Assembly: GCF_000374445.1 (NCBI RefSeq)
Contig: NZ_KB894403.1
Coordinates: 458,435-522,434 of the forward strand
Origin: Actinokineospora enzanensis DSM 44649
GTDB lineage: Bacteria; Actinomycetota; Actinomycetes; Mycobacteriales; Pseudonocardiaceae
Direction: 5' to 3'
Length of the DNA: 64,000 nt
The notes beneath the pieces are model-generated. The model was given only the letters and a program-made list of their open reading frames with translations, ran no database searches and was not told the DNA's origin. Shown piece after piece: positions 18,701-25,527 of this stretch. Each line of letters starts with the position of its first letter. Position 1 is the stretch's first letter. A program made the translations under genes and the position numbers.

Positions 18701-19322
18701 CGTCCCGCAGTTCGGTCTCGGTGCCATCCGCGGCGGCCAGTCGGGCACGCGATTCGGACGACAGGTCGCTTTCGGTGAAAAGCCCCAATTGGCTGTCCAG
18801 CACGACACCCGCCGCGCCCACCGCCACCGCGCCGAGCGCGGTGTGCGGGCCGATTCCGCCGCGCACCCACACCGGGGCGTCCAGCGGCAACAACCGTTGC
18901 AGCAGCACGAACGAGGTCAGCTCGCCGACCGCACCCGCGGCCTCGACCCCCACCGCCACCAGCCCGTGCGCGCCCGCGTCCAGCGCGGCGCGCGCGGCGT
19001 CGACCTCGGTCACCTCCACCAGGACCGGCAGGTGCGCCGCCACCTCCGCGACCGACCACGGCGCGTCCGGGCCGAGCACCACCAGTTCCACGCCGTGCCC
19101 GGCCAGGTCGGCCGGGGACAGCGGGCAGCCGGGCCGCACCCGGGCGCCGACCCGGTCGGCCAACCCGGCCGCGCGGGCCAGGACGGCCGGGGCGTCGGCG
19201 TCCAGGTCGAGCACCCCCAGTCCGCCGCCCCGGCCGACAGCGCCCGCCAGCCGCGGGTCGGGCAGCTCGAAGGGGCTCATCCCGAGCACGCGCCACCGGG
19301 CACCGACCTGCGCGTCCGACAT
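12723..19322 (-). CDS. Iterative type I PKS with N-terminal nitronate-monooxygenase-type ER: NMO(x2)-KS-AT-ACP-KR
   Basis: This 2199-residue multidomain protein starts at ATG 19322, 4 nt after AGGAGG. Residues 1-235 look like a degenerate FMN-type TIM barrel (VRGGIGPHTALG). Residues 255-530 form a second, better conserved nitronate-monooxygenase barrel (QGPMTRVSD, EGMECGGHIGP, FAGGVHD), the PfaD type of enoylreductase. The KS spans 622-1070 (Cys810, His945, His985) and the AT 1163-1460 (Ser1257 in GHSYGE, His1364). One ACP lies at about 1640-1720, with the PUFA-type motif SIDSIKRTEI (Ser1676). A KR follows to the end, with GGARGIT, SGVLDDK, FGSVSG and an intact Tyr in DYAAGND. Family knowledge points to iterative synthesis of a reduced lipid-like chain. 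The ER is normally a separate protein (PfaD), so its fusion in front of the KS is notable. A Met with GAGG upstream (14678) opens the ACP-KR part. Confidence 0.92.
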   Translation of the reverse strand: MSDAQVGARWRVLGMSPFELPDPRLAGAVGRGGGLGVLDLDADAPAVLARAAGLADRVGARVRPGCPLSPADLAGHGVELVVLGPDAPWSVAEVAAHLPVLVEVTEVDAARAALDAGAHGLVAVGVEAAGAVGELTSFVLLQRLLPLDAPVWVRGGIGPHTALGAVAVGAAGVVLDSQLGLFTESDLSSESRARLAAADGTETELRDGHRVLRGTDLPLGEDAHLASSLAGRYRSAEAFVRALQRDLDTAGVDVDPRAQGAPVCRSLGVEHAIAQGPMTRVSDQPGFALAVAEQGAMPYVAVALADGPRTEALLRETGDLLGDRPWGAGILGFVPEELRAAQLAAIRAVRPASVLVAGGTPAQAAALEAEGITAYLHVPSPTLLGQFLDQGVRRFVFEGMECGGHIGPRSSFSLWEAQLGVLAERADVSDVEVLFAGGVHDEVSAAAVAAMAAPAARRGAGIGVLMGTAYLFTEEAVRHGAITGRYQREVMDADRTVTVRTAPGHETRCLPSPFVDQFQAVAADLTERGVSVRDRWQVLEELNVGRLRIASKGLRREGAELVRVDEDGQVAEGMYMVGQVAVLRDELTDIATLHRQVTADAADLLGARQFVQARVEEPELAPVDVAIVGMACVFPGTTDLPGFWSGILRGRDEVTEVSPDRWDSRIFFRQGGGERGTTPSKWGGFLPQVPFDPTSFGIPPASMGSIDPAQLLSLEVARRALADAGYLDRAFPRERTSVIFGAEAGGDLANANIAGALLPSWLDGLPDELLAQLPMVTEDSFPGTLTNVIAGRIANRLDLGGANFTVDAACGSSLAALDLACRDLAHEGSDMVLCGAVDVHNGIADYLAFTSAGALSPTGRCRPFSSDSDGISLGEGVACLVLKRLADAERDGDRVYAVVRGVGTASDGRSLGLTAPRPEGQRRAMERAYRMAGVSPATVGLVEAHGTGTVVGDGTELATLTGFFADAGAAPASCALGSVKSQIGHAKCAAGLAGVIKTALSLWFGVIPPTLHVSEPVAGWDRERSPFTFSTSSRPWLTPRERRVAGVSAFGFGGTNFHAVLTTGPGGPLDRHALRDWDAELFLLRSVSAVKDLLAFTTDAVGSGARSLADLAALVSSWPRREPVKFAVVARDHAELARALAAAVDGRPDRALFPAVPDADPGKVAFLFPGQGSQRTGMLADLFVAFPDLRASLDGAADAVAPLMFPPTAFHPDAAAEQDVALRDTRAAQPALGIAGTAVHELLTRVGVRADLLGGHSYGELVALAAAGAFDRATLLRLSARRAEAIMTAAGADPGTMAAVRAPADTVAALLREWDLDGDVVLANHNGPEQIVLSGPTERVTAAVERLSGEGLSAKRLPVACAFHSAVVAPAADLFAAALAEEDLRAPRLPVYANRTAAPYGSPESPETGSGADVRAELAAQVASPVRFVEQVRAMHAAGARTFVEVGPGSVLTGLVGAILGDAPHTAVATDPGAPGLRGLLTALARLAAAGVPVDTDWLVRGRDRTLSAATPAAGVAPWTVDGQLVRRADGTIPPGALVPARRITRSLMSTDTTSTERDPRDEVVAAFLRTNREMVTAQRDVLLGYLGFGAAAAAPAAPLAPAAPVLMAAAPVLEQAPALTEAAAAPADAVAEVSVVDGPVDVLAAVVEVISARTGYPPEMIDGDLDLEADLSIDSIKRTEIAGTLIAKLGVTVEGTVHDELHRRRSAQAMAYWLEERMGIGAAPAPVVEREITGVRPRRFLQRAVPTAAVAAAPDLSGKRVRVVHDPSRIEHAAAVAEMVTAHGATTTTDDADTLVLLTPLTPADEPIAPQVFATLRDAVAAGTGTLVVVTPHEAGQAPTHTAGLRGMLRSVQVERPDLLARLVEVEPDIDPVALARLLAGELADRAELPVVRHSGTDRFTFEVVEAELDAAGAGELGLDRDSVVLVLGGARGITARCGIALAAAAGCQLELAGRTPWPPESALSPELATADENGLRAALAAGGTPLPEIERAVRAIVTQREVSSTVAQIRAAGGRVDYRQVDVRDGAAVRQLIKDVHARHGRLDAVVYASGVLDDKLMLDKDDESFRFVYSTKVDGARALLDGITEAGVRPGLTLFFGSVSGVFGNPGQIDYAAGNDSLETLGTAFAERTGCRVVTVHWGPWVPSGEHTGMVSDELARDLDRRGIRLIDPEEGTDCLMRELTHGGPDSRAVVYTAWV

Positions 19323-19459
19323 CGCGCCTCCTATTTCCGTGAGCTGGTCGTTCGGCCGCCGTCGAGCCACGGCCATTTCCGGGAAAATGTGAACACCGCA
19401 TGGCGGCTCGCTGACAATGCCCGCATCGATGGCCGGTTGGCCACATTCAAAGAATAGGT

Positions 19460-19488
19460 TTGAGTGCGGCTTGAGCGGAATTTCAGCC
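19460..19488 (+). promoter_or_regulatory. Candidate SARP operator: three heptamers at 11-bp spacing
   Basis: Three similar heptamers, TTGAGTG (19460), TTGAGCG (19471) and TTCAGCC (19482), are spaced exactly 11 bp apart. That is the layout bound by SARP activators such as DnrI and ActII-ORF4. The site lies between the divergent PKS operon (start 19322) and the SDR gene (19597). The repeats read on the + strand, as expected for a target to the right. A TAGCGT hexamer at 19514 could be the -10 of the SDR promoter, although the gap is longer than the classical 8 bp. A second, weaker pair (TTCGGCC 19351, TCGAGCC 19362) lies inside the PKS leader. Confidence 0.6.
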
Positions 19489-19596
19489 AACCGGCACCAC
19501 ACCTCGGAACGTGTTAGCGTCGCGGGCGTCCAGGAATTCACTGATGCCATTTTCCCAGATTCAGCGACATAGTTCGCAGGTACGCAGGGAGAACTC

Positions 19597-20433
19597 ATGG
19601 AGCTCACCGGTCGCGTGGCCGTGCTCACCGGGGCGGGCCACGGCATGGGCGCGGCGATGGCCAGACGGTTCGCCGCCGAGGGGGCGCGCGGAATCGTGGT
19701 CTCCGACCTCGACGGCCGGTCCGCCGCCGAGGTGGCCGCGTCGATCAACGCCGCGGGCGGCCGCGCGGTGGCCAGGGCCGCGGACGCGGCCAGCAAGACC
19801 GACCTGCGGGCGCTGGTCGCGCTCGCCAACGAGCTGTACGGCGGCCTGGACGTGTTCTGCTCCAACGCGGGCCTGGCCGTCGGCACCGGTGTGCACGCCT
19901 CCGACGAGCAGTGGCAGAAGTCGTTCGGGCTCAACGTCCTGCAGCACGTCTACGCCGCGCAGGCCGCGCTGCCCACCATGCTCGCCGCCCGCGAGGGCTA
20001 TCTGCTGATCACCGCCTCCAGCGCGGGCCTGCTCAGCCTGCCCGGCGACGCGCCCTACTCGGTGACCAAGCGCGCCGCGGTGGCACTGGCCGAATGGCTC
20101 GCGGTGACCTACCGCAGCCGCGGCATCCGGGTCAGCGCGCTGTGCCCGCTCGGCGTGCGCACCCCGTTCCTGGAGGACGGTGTGCGCGCCAACCACCCGG
20201 CCGCGGCCGCGGTCGTGGCAATGGGCCCGCTGATGGAGCCGGAGGAGGTCGCCGACGTGGTGATCACCGCGATGCGCCAGGAGAAACTGCTGATCCTGCC
20301 GCACGCCAGCGCGGGCGAGAGCTACGCGCGCAAGGCGGCCGACCCGGACGAGTGGCTGCGCGAGACCATCGCCACCCTGCCCACCCGGCAGCCCGCCGCG
20401 GACACGTCCGGTATCACGACCGGGAGGGGATGA
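19597..20433 (+). CDS. Short-chain dehydrogenase/reductase
   Basis: This is a 278-residue classical SDR, an NAD(P)-dependent oxidoreductase acting on an alcohol/ketone pair. It shows the Rossmann motif TGAGHGMG, the NAG structural motif (CSNAGL), the catalytic Ser in ITASSAG and YSVTK with Tyr and Lys. The first strand ends VSDLDG, with an Asp that favours NAD(H). The start is ATG 19597 after GGGAGAACTC. Only 3 nt separate it from the aldo/keto-reductase-like gene, so the two form one unit behind the SARP-like operator. It may adjust the oxidation state of the polyketide or of a sugar. Confidence 0.92.
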   Translation: MELTGRVAVLTGAGHGMGAAMARRFAAEGARGIVVSDLDGRSAAEVAASINAAGGRAVARAADAASKTDLRALVALANELYGGLDVFCSNAGLAVGTGVHASDEQWQKSFGLNVLQHVYAAQAALPTMLAAREGYLLITASSAGLLSLPGDAPYSVTKRAAVALAEWLAVTYRSRGIRVSALCPLGVRTPFLEDGVRANHPAAAAVVAMGPLMEPEEVADVVITAMRQEKLLILPHASAGESYARKAADPDEWLRETIATLPTRQPAADTSGITTGRG

Positions 20434-20436
20434 GCC

Positions 20437-21447
20437 GTGCGATACCGGCACCTGGGCAACTCCGGTCTGATGGTCAGCGAGATCGGCTTCGGCAACTGGG
20501 TGACCTTCGAGAGCGGCGCCGCGGCGGAAGCCTGCGTGCGGACCGCGATCGACGAGGGCATCACGCTGTTCAACACCGCGGCGGCATGGGGCAGGGGCGG
20601 TGCGGAGGAGTCCCTGGCGCGCGGCCTCAACGGCGTCCCGCGGGACGCGGTCGTGCTCAGCACCGGCGTGTTCTGGCCGGAGGACGACGCCCCGCACCAG
20701 GGCGGCCTGAGCCGCAAGAACCTCTTCGCCTCGCTGCACGGGTCCCTGCGCAGGCTGCAGACCGACCACATCGACCTCTACCACCTGCTGCGCTACGACT
20801 ACCAGACCCCGCTGGAGGAGACCTTCATCGCCCTGTCCGACATGGTGCGGCAGGGAAAGGTGCATTACGTGGCCACCTCGGAGTGGACCGCGGAGCAGAT
20901 CCAGCAGGCCGCCGCACTGGCCGAACGGCACCGGGTGCCGCTGGTGGGCAACCAGCCGCAGTACTCGATGCTCTGGCGGGTACCGGAGTCCCAGGTGATC
21001 CCGGTCTGCGAGCGGCTGGGCATCGGCCAGCTGGCCGTCGTCTCGCTCGCCCAGGGCGTGCTCGCGGGCCGTTATAACGGTGGGAATTTCCCAGCGGATT
21101 CCCGGGTCGCCACCGGCGGCGACCTGGCCCGCGCGCTCATCTGGCCGTTGCTGCACGAGGACCTGCTCGGCCGGATCGAGCCGCTGTGCGGGGTCGCCGG
21201 GCACTGCGGGCTGACCATGGCCCAGCTGGCTTTGGCGTGGGTGCTGCAAAACCCGCTGGTGGCCACCGTGATTACCGGCGCGTCCCGGCCGGAACAGATC
21301 AGGGAGAACGTGGGCGCGGTGGGCGTGACGCTTGAGCTGGATGTCCTAGGACAGGTGGACCAGCTATTGGGAACTTTCGTACAAACCGACCCAAGGCTGA
21401 CATTCACACCACCGCAATATCGGGCAATAGATCCGGCAACGTTGTAG
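20437..21447 (+). CDS. Aldo/keto-reductase-fold protein lacking the catalytic tetrad
   Basis: This 336-residue protein clearly belongs to the AKR superfamily (Kv-beta-like branch): LGNSGLMVSEIGFG at the start, GLSRKN, SEWTAEQI, NQPQYSML, SLAQGVLAGRY and a C-terminal GASRPEQIRENV. All four catalytic tetrad positions are changed: Asp to Asn46 (FNTAAAWG), Tyr to Trp51, Lys to Gly77 (STGVFWP) and His to Leu118 (YHLLRYD). The nucleotide-binding C-terminal motifs are kept. It may therefore be a non-catalytic NADPH sensor or partner, or use different chemistry. It starts with GTG 3 nt after the SDR stop and is probably regulated with it. Confidence 0.88.
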   Translation: MRYRHLGNSGLMVSEIGFGNWVTFESGAAAEACVRTAIDEGITLFNTAAAWGRGGAEESLARGLNGVPRDAVVLSTGVFWPEDDAPHQGGLSRKNLFASLHGSLRRLQTDHIDLYHLLRYDYQTPLEETFIALSDMVRQGKVHYVATSEWTAEQIQQAAALAERHRVPLVGNQPQYSMLWRVPESQVIPVCERLGIGQLAVVSLAQGVLAGRYNGGNFPADSRVATGGDLARALIWPLLHEDLLGRIEPLCGVAGHCGLTMAQLALAWVLQNPLVATVITGASRPEQIRENVGAVGVTLELDVLGQVDQLLGTFVQTDPRLTFTPPQYRAIDPATL

Positions 21448-21471
21448 TCCCCGGTGGCAACAAACCGCCCC

Positions 21472-21477
21472 TATAAT
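21472..21477 (+). promoter_or_regulatory. Possible -10 element (TATAAT) upstream of the LysR gene
   Basis: A perfect TATAAT lies in the 203-bp gap between the AKR-like gene and the LysR gene. I see no convincing -35 hexamer at 16-18 bp. If it is used, transcription would begin about 165 bp before the LysR start. An exact -10 consensus is unusual in such GC-rich DNA, which is the only reason for listing it. Confidence 0.35.
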
Positions 21478-21650
21478 GGCTGGGCGGTCCGACCGACCGC
21501 TTTCTCTTACTGTGAACGGCGAATCCGTCTTCCGGCACCCGGCGCGCCCGGGTGCCGGTGTCCCGAGGCGGCCGCCGTTCCCGATCGGGCGCGTCGTGCC
21601 GGCCGACGAGGAAAGCGAGGCGCCCCAGCCCTGCGGACGGAGACAACACC

Positions 21651-22622
21651 ATGGAGGTCGAGATCCGCCATCTGCGCGTGATCGTGGCCATCGCCGAGTC
21701 CGGGAGCCTCAACCGCGCCTCGAAGGTGCTCGGGCTGTCCCAACCCGGACTCACCGGTCAGCTGCAGAGAATCGAGAACACCCTGGGTGGCCAGCTGTTC
21801 TTCCGCGCCGAACGGGGATCCAGCCCCACCCCGTTCGGGCACAACGTGCTCGCCGAGGCCCGCGCCGTGCTGCGCGGGCTGCAGGGCATCCGCCGCCGGG
21901 CCGAGTCCCAGGCCCAGCTGGCGGGCGCGCCCCCGGTGCGGGTGGGCGGCTGCGGCGGCCCACTGCACATCGAGCTGAGCCGCTGGCTCGACGGCCTGGA
22001 GTGGGTTCCCGGGCTGCGCCTGACCGAGGAGAACGACCCCCAGTCCAGCGTCGACCGGGTCGCCAACGGCTCACTGGACCTGGCCGTGGTCTACGAGTGG
22101 CCCGGCTTCGGCGCGCGGCTGGCCGAGGGCGTGCACAGCGAGATCATCGTGCCGGAGGAACCGGTGCTGGTCATGCTGGCCCCGGACCACCCACTCGCCG
22201 AGGAACACGCGATCCGGCTGGAGGCGGTGTCGGAGTACCCGTGGGTGGACGAGCCCCCCGGCATGAGCCAATGGCCGATCTACCTGCGCCGGGTGTGCCA
22301 CCGCCACGGCGTGTCGATGGACCAGCAGCACGAGGTCCTGTTCGCCCCCACCGCCCACGAGCTCGTCGCCACCCGCGCGGCCCTGGCCCCCGCCCTGGTC
22401 ACCGGTCAGGAGATCCCGGGCCGGGTCCGCCTGCGCGGCCTGGTCGGCAGCCCGCTGCGGCAGTGCCTGCGGGTGGTGTACCGGCCGGAGACGCTGGTGG
22501 GGGAACACATCGAGGAGGTGTGCGCGGAACTGGTCGACATCTACCAGCGACAGGGCGCGCGCAACGAGTACTTCCGTCGGTGGTGGGCCAACGAGGGCAG
22601 ACACCTGGCACCCACGTTCTGA
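21651..22622 (+). CDS. LysR-family transcriptional regulator
   Basis: This is a 323-residue LTTR. The N-terminal winged helix-turn-helix (EIRHLRVIVAIAESGSLNRA, then LGLSQPGLTGQL) is typical, and a substrate-binding effector domain fills the rest. ATG 21651 was chosen because GGAG lies about 10 nt upstream and the family begins here; the frame is open further upstream without similarity. It is on the same strand as the SDR/AKR pair but 203 bp away with its own likely promoter. It may sense a pathway intermediate or control the divergent genes. A strong terminator follows. Confidence 0.93.
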   Translation: MEVEIRHLRVIVAIAESGSLNRASKVLGLSQPGLTGQLQRIENTLGGQLFFRAERGSSPTPFGHNVLAEARAVLRGLQGIRRRAESQAQLAGAPPVRVGGCGGPLHIELSRWLDGLEWVPGLRLTEENDPQSSVDRVANGSLDLAVVYEWPGFGARLAEGVHSEIIVPEEPVLVMLAPDHPLAEEHAIRLEAVSEYPWVDEPPGMSQWPIYLRRVCHRHGVSMDQQHEVLFAPTAHELVATRAALAPALVTGQEIPGRVRLRGLVGSPLRQCLRVVYRPETLVGEHIEEVCAELVDIYQRQGARNEYFRRWWANEGRHLAPTF

Positions 22623-22634
22623 ATAGTCCACTGT

Positions 22635-22666
22635 GGACGCCCCGGGGTCGTTTCCCCGGGGCGTCC
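22635..22666. terminator. Hairpin terminator between convergent genes
   Basis: A perfect 13-bp stem (22635-22647 with 22654-22666) and a 6-nt loop lie between the LysR stop and the end of the converging gene at 22679. The stem is G/C-rich with no clear T-run, as is usual in actinomycetes, and could serve both strands. Confidence 0.75.
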
Positions 22667-22678
22667 GCGGGTATCGGG

Positions 22679-23638
22679 TCAGGAGGGCAGGGCGTCCACC
22701 CACTCGCAGGTGACGCTGAACGTGTCGCCCTCGCCCGCGCTCGTCGCGGCGCCGTCGAAGGTGACGATGAACGAGGTGCCGTGCACCCGGCCCGTCGCCG
22801 GGTCCACCACCAGCCGGTAGTCGCCCGGGAGCAACAGGCCCTGGCCACCCGGGACCGGCCCCAGCGTCCGCACGCCGGGTAGCTCGGCCAGCAGCCGGAA
22901 CGCGGCGGCGCGGGTGCCCGGTTCGGCGGGGACGGTGGACAGCAGCGAGGACAGCGCCAGGTACAGGCCATCGGCTCGGTCGGCGTCGGTCAGCGGGCCA
23001 GCGCCGGTGCGGGCGTCGCTGTCGGCCAGCGCGTCGACCAGCACGGCCCGCAGCGCGGCGGGCTCGGTCGGCAGCGCCCGCAGCCGGTCGTAGTCGAGGG
23101 TGACCAGGCCCAGCCTGAACACCCGGGACCGGCCGCCCACCATGACCCGGCCCTCGGTCTTCACGTCCCGGAACCACGTCAAGCCGTCCTTGTCGACCCA
23201 CACGTCGTACGGCGGGTCCACGACCGAGCTGACGCGGACATGCCAATACCTGCCGGAGGTGGCGGGCGCCCGGGCTGCCGCGGTCGCGGCGGCGAGCAGC
23301 ACCGCCGGCCCGGAGACCGGCGTTTCCTGGCCGGTCACCGGCACAGTCGTCGGCATGAGCCGACCGGTCGCGGGCAGGCTCGTGCTCCCCGACCCCGACG
23401 CCGCGGGTGGGCCGGACGGCGGCGACTGCGCGGGCACGACCGCGATCACGACGACGGCGGCGGCAGCACCGGCGGCGACCCCCGCACCCGCGATCCGCCA
23501 CCCCACGCGGACGCGTGCGGTGGGCGGCCCGTTGGTGATCCGGTTGCGCAGCCGGTGCCCGCTGCGGTCGATGACCTCCTGGTCCGGCTCGGGCACCGCG
23601 AGCGTGGAGCGGACCAGCTCGTCGGTCTCGTCAGTCAT
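22679..23638 (-). CDS. Membrane-anchored sigma-factor partner, CU044_5270-like
   Basis: This 319-residue protein has a cytoplasmic N-terminus, one transmembrane helix at about 46-70 (VGWRIAGAG followed by an Ala/Val run) and a long extracellular part. This is the layout of the CU044_5270-type proteins often coded next to actinobacterial ECF sigma genes. It overlaps the sigma gene by 8 nt, so expression is coupled. It probably acts as an anti-sigma factor or surface sensor. I see no HxxxCxxC zinc-binding anti-sigma motif, so how it would bind the sigma factor is open. Confidence 0.75.
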   Translation of the reverse strand: MTDETDELVRSTLAVPEPDQEVIDRSGHRLRNRITNGPPTARVRVGWRIAGAGVAAGAAAAVVVIAVVPAQSPPSGPPAASGSGSTSLPATGRLMPTTVPVTGQETPVSGPAVLLAAATAAARAPATSGRYWHVRVSSVVDPPYDVWVDKDGLTWFRDVKTEGRVMVGGRSRVFRLGLVTLDYDRLRALPTEPAALRAVLVDALADSDARTGAGPLTDADRADGLYLALSSLLSTVPAEPGTRAAAFRLLAELPGVRTLGPVPGGQGLLLPGDYRLVVDPATGRVHGTSFIVTFDGAATSAGEGDTFSVTCEWVDALPS

Positions 23639-24203
23639 CGGGAGTCTCCTTGGTGAGAATGGCGTCGAGCTTCCGGCGGGCGCGGCTGAGCCGGGAGCCG
23701 ACCGTTCCCGCCGAGATCCCCAGGGCGACAGCCACCTCCTCGTAGCCGAGCTGGCCCAGGGCGACCAACAGCAACACGTCCCGCTCCCCCACCGACAGCC
23801 GGGCCAGCGCCGCCGCCAGCCGCGGCCGCAGCCCGCGGGCCGCGACGGCGGCGACGACGCGGCTCTCGTGGCTCTCGACCGCGCCGGGCGGCCCGACCCG
23901 GGCGAGCGCCCGGTAGTGCCGGGCCTCGGCGCGCCGGTGTCGGGCGAGCAGGTTGGTGGCGATGCCGAACAACCAGACCCGCAGCGTGCCGCGGTCGGGG
24001 TCGAACGTGCCGCGCCGGTCGAAGGCGACCAGGAACGTCTCCGCCGCGATGTCCTCCGCGGCCCCGGCGCCCAGTCGCCCGGCGACGTACCGGTAGACGG
24101 CCGTGAAGTACCGGTCGTGCACCTCGGTGAACAGCTCCGGGTCCCGCGTGAACCGGGCGGCCAGTTCGGCGTCGGTGACCCGTTCCCCCGTCTCCGCCGT
24201 CAT
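23631..24203 (-). CDS. ECF-type RNA polymerase sigma factor
   Basis: This is a 190-residue group 4 sigma factor. Region 2 is seen around DRYFTAVYRYVAGRL, EDIAAETFLVAF and LRVWLFGIATNLL. Region 4 is seen in LSVGERDVLLLVALGQLGYEEVA and GISAGTVGSRLSRARRKL, the -35-binding helix-turn-helix. It heads a two-gene unit with the downstream membrane protein, which likely controls it. The stimulus and regulon cannot be inferred from this window. Confidence 0.92.
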   Translation of the reverse strand: MTAETGERVTDAELAARFTRDPELFTEVHDRYFTAVYRYVAGRLGAGAAEDIAAETFLVAFDRRGTFDPDRGTLRVWLFGIATNLLARHRRAEARHYRALARVGPPGAVESHESRVVAAVAARGLRPRLAAALARLSVGERDVLLLVALGQLGYEEVAVALGISAGTVGSRLSRARRKLDAILTKETPDD

Positions 24204-24285
24204 GTACCTGCCCCTGTCATCCGGGATCCCCCCGGTCGGCGAACACTCACACCCGTACTTCGCCGCAGGCCGGTTTCCTCTTCCC

Positions 24286-25527
24286 TCACCTGTCGAGCGC
24301 GGCCACCTTCCGCTCCAGTACCGCGCGCTCCCGGTCGTTCCCGCACAGACCTATCGCGGTCGTCAGCTCGGCCCGCGCGTCCTCGATCCGCCCCAGCCGG
24401 ACCAGCAGTTCCCCGCGCACGCTCGGCAACAGGTGCGAGCCCGCCAGCGAGCCCGCCGCCACCAGCTCGTCCACCACGGCCAACGCCGCCGCTGGCCCCT
24501 GCGCCATGGAGATCGCGACCGCCCGGTTCAGGTCGACCACCGGCGACGGCGCGAGCCTGCCCAGCGCCTCGTAGAGCAGCACGACCCGGTCCCAGTCCGT
24601 GTCATCCACCGATGGGGCGACGGCGTGACACTCCGCGATCGCCGCCTGGAGGCCGTACGCGCCGAGGCCGCGGCCCACCTTGCCTGCCTGGACGAGGGCC
24701 GCGCGGCCACGGCGGATCGCCGACCGGTCCCAGCGGTGGCGTTCCTGGTCGGCGAGCAGCACCGGTTCGCCGTCCGGGCCGGTGCGCGCGGGGAAGCGGG
24801 CGGCGGTCAGTTCCAGCAGCGCCAGCAGGCCGTGCACCTCGGGTTCGTCCGGCACCAGCCGGGCCAGCACGCGGGCCAGGCGCTGCGCCTCGCCCGCGAG
24901 GTCGAACCGGATCAGGTCGGTGCCCGAGGTGGCCGACGACCCCTCGGTGAAGATCACGTACAGCACGCTGAGCACGGACCCGAGCCGCTCGTGCCGCTCC
25001 TGCGCGGTGGGCACCGCGAACGGCACCCTGGCCGCGCCCAGCGTCTTCTTCGCCCGGGTGATGCGGGCCTGCGCGGTCGCCGTCGGCACCAGGCACGCCT
25101 TGGCGATCTCGTCGCTGGTCAGACCCCCGACGACGCGCAACGTGAGCGCCACCCGGGACTCCCGGGCCAGCACCGGGTGGCACGCGGTGAAGATCAGCGC
25201 GAGCACGTCGTCGTCCACCCGGTCCGGGTCGTAGAGCACGTCCTCCGCGACCTCCTCCTCGGCGAGGACCGCGTACTTCTCGTCCAGCACGGACCGCCTG
25301 CGGTAGGTGTCGATCGCCCGCCGCTTGCCGACCGTCAGCAGCCACCCGGCCGGGTTGCGCGGCAGCCCGTCCCGCGGCCAGGTGACCAGCGCCTCGGCCA
25401 ACGCCTCCTGGGCGAGGTCCTCGGCCAACGCGAGATCGCCGGTGTACCGCGCGAGCGCACCGACGATCCGCGCCGACTCGATCCGCCACACGGCGGCGAC
25501 GGCCTCCCGGCCGGTGGGGTCGGCCAC
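24286..25527 (-). CDS. ECF sigma factor with long C-terminal extension (ECF42 type)
   Basis: This 413-residue protein has sigma regions 2 and 4 in the first ~180 residues (GDLALAEDLAQEALAEAL, GWLLTVGKRRAID, GLTSDEIAKACLVP). A long helical TPR-like C-terminal domain follows (RAALVQAGKVGRGLGAYGLQ region, VVDLNRAVAISMA). This architecture defines the ECF42 family, which normally lies beside a DGPF/YCII protein and lacks an anti-sigma factor; the C-terminal domain is thought to set activity. That partner is the immediately upstream gene: its stop at 25528 abuts this start at 25527. Family knowledge suggests a stress or antibiotic-response role. Confidence 0.9.
   Translation of the reverse strand: MADPTGREAVAAVWRIESARIVGALARYTGDLALAEDLAQEALAEALVTWPRDGLPRNPAGWLLTVGKRRAIDTYRRRSVLDEKYAVLAEEEVAEDVLYDPDRVDDDVLALIFTACHPVLARESRVALTLRVVGGLTSDEIAKACLVPTATAQARITRAKKTLGAARVPFAVPTAQERHERLGSVLSVLYVIFTEGSSATSGTDLIRFDLAGEAQRLARVLARLVPDEPEVHGLLALLELTAARFPARTGPDGEPVLLADQERHRWDRSAIRRGRAALVQAGKVGRGLGAYGLQAAIAECHAVAPSVDDTDWDRVVLLYEALGRLAPSPVVDLNRAVAISMAQGPAAALAVVDELVAAGSLAGSHLLPSVRGELLVRLGRIEDARAELTTAIGLCGNDRERAVLERKVAALDR

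Noticed and set aside
14928-19457. A 1509-codon open frame on the + strand opposite the NMO-KS-AT-ACP-KR gene
   Set aside because: Its translation is His/Arg/Gly/Gln-rich low-complexity sequence produced by reading a high-GC gene in antisense; the opposite frame has a complete multidomain PKS.
23100-24950. A 616-codon + strand open frame over the sigma-factor genes
   Set aside because: No recognisable domain and a Pro/Arg-rich tail; the - strand frames contain sigma regions 2 and 4.
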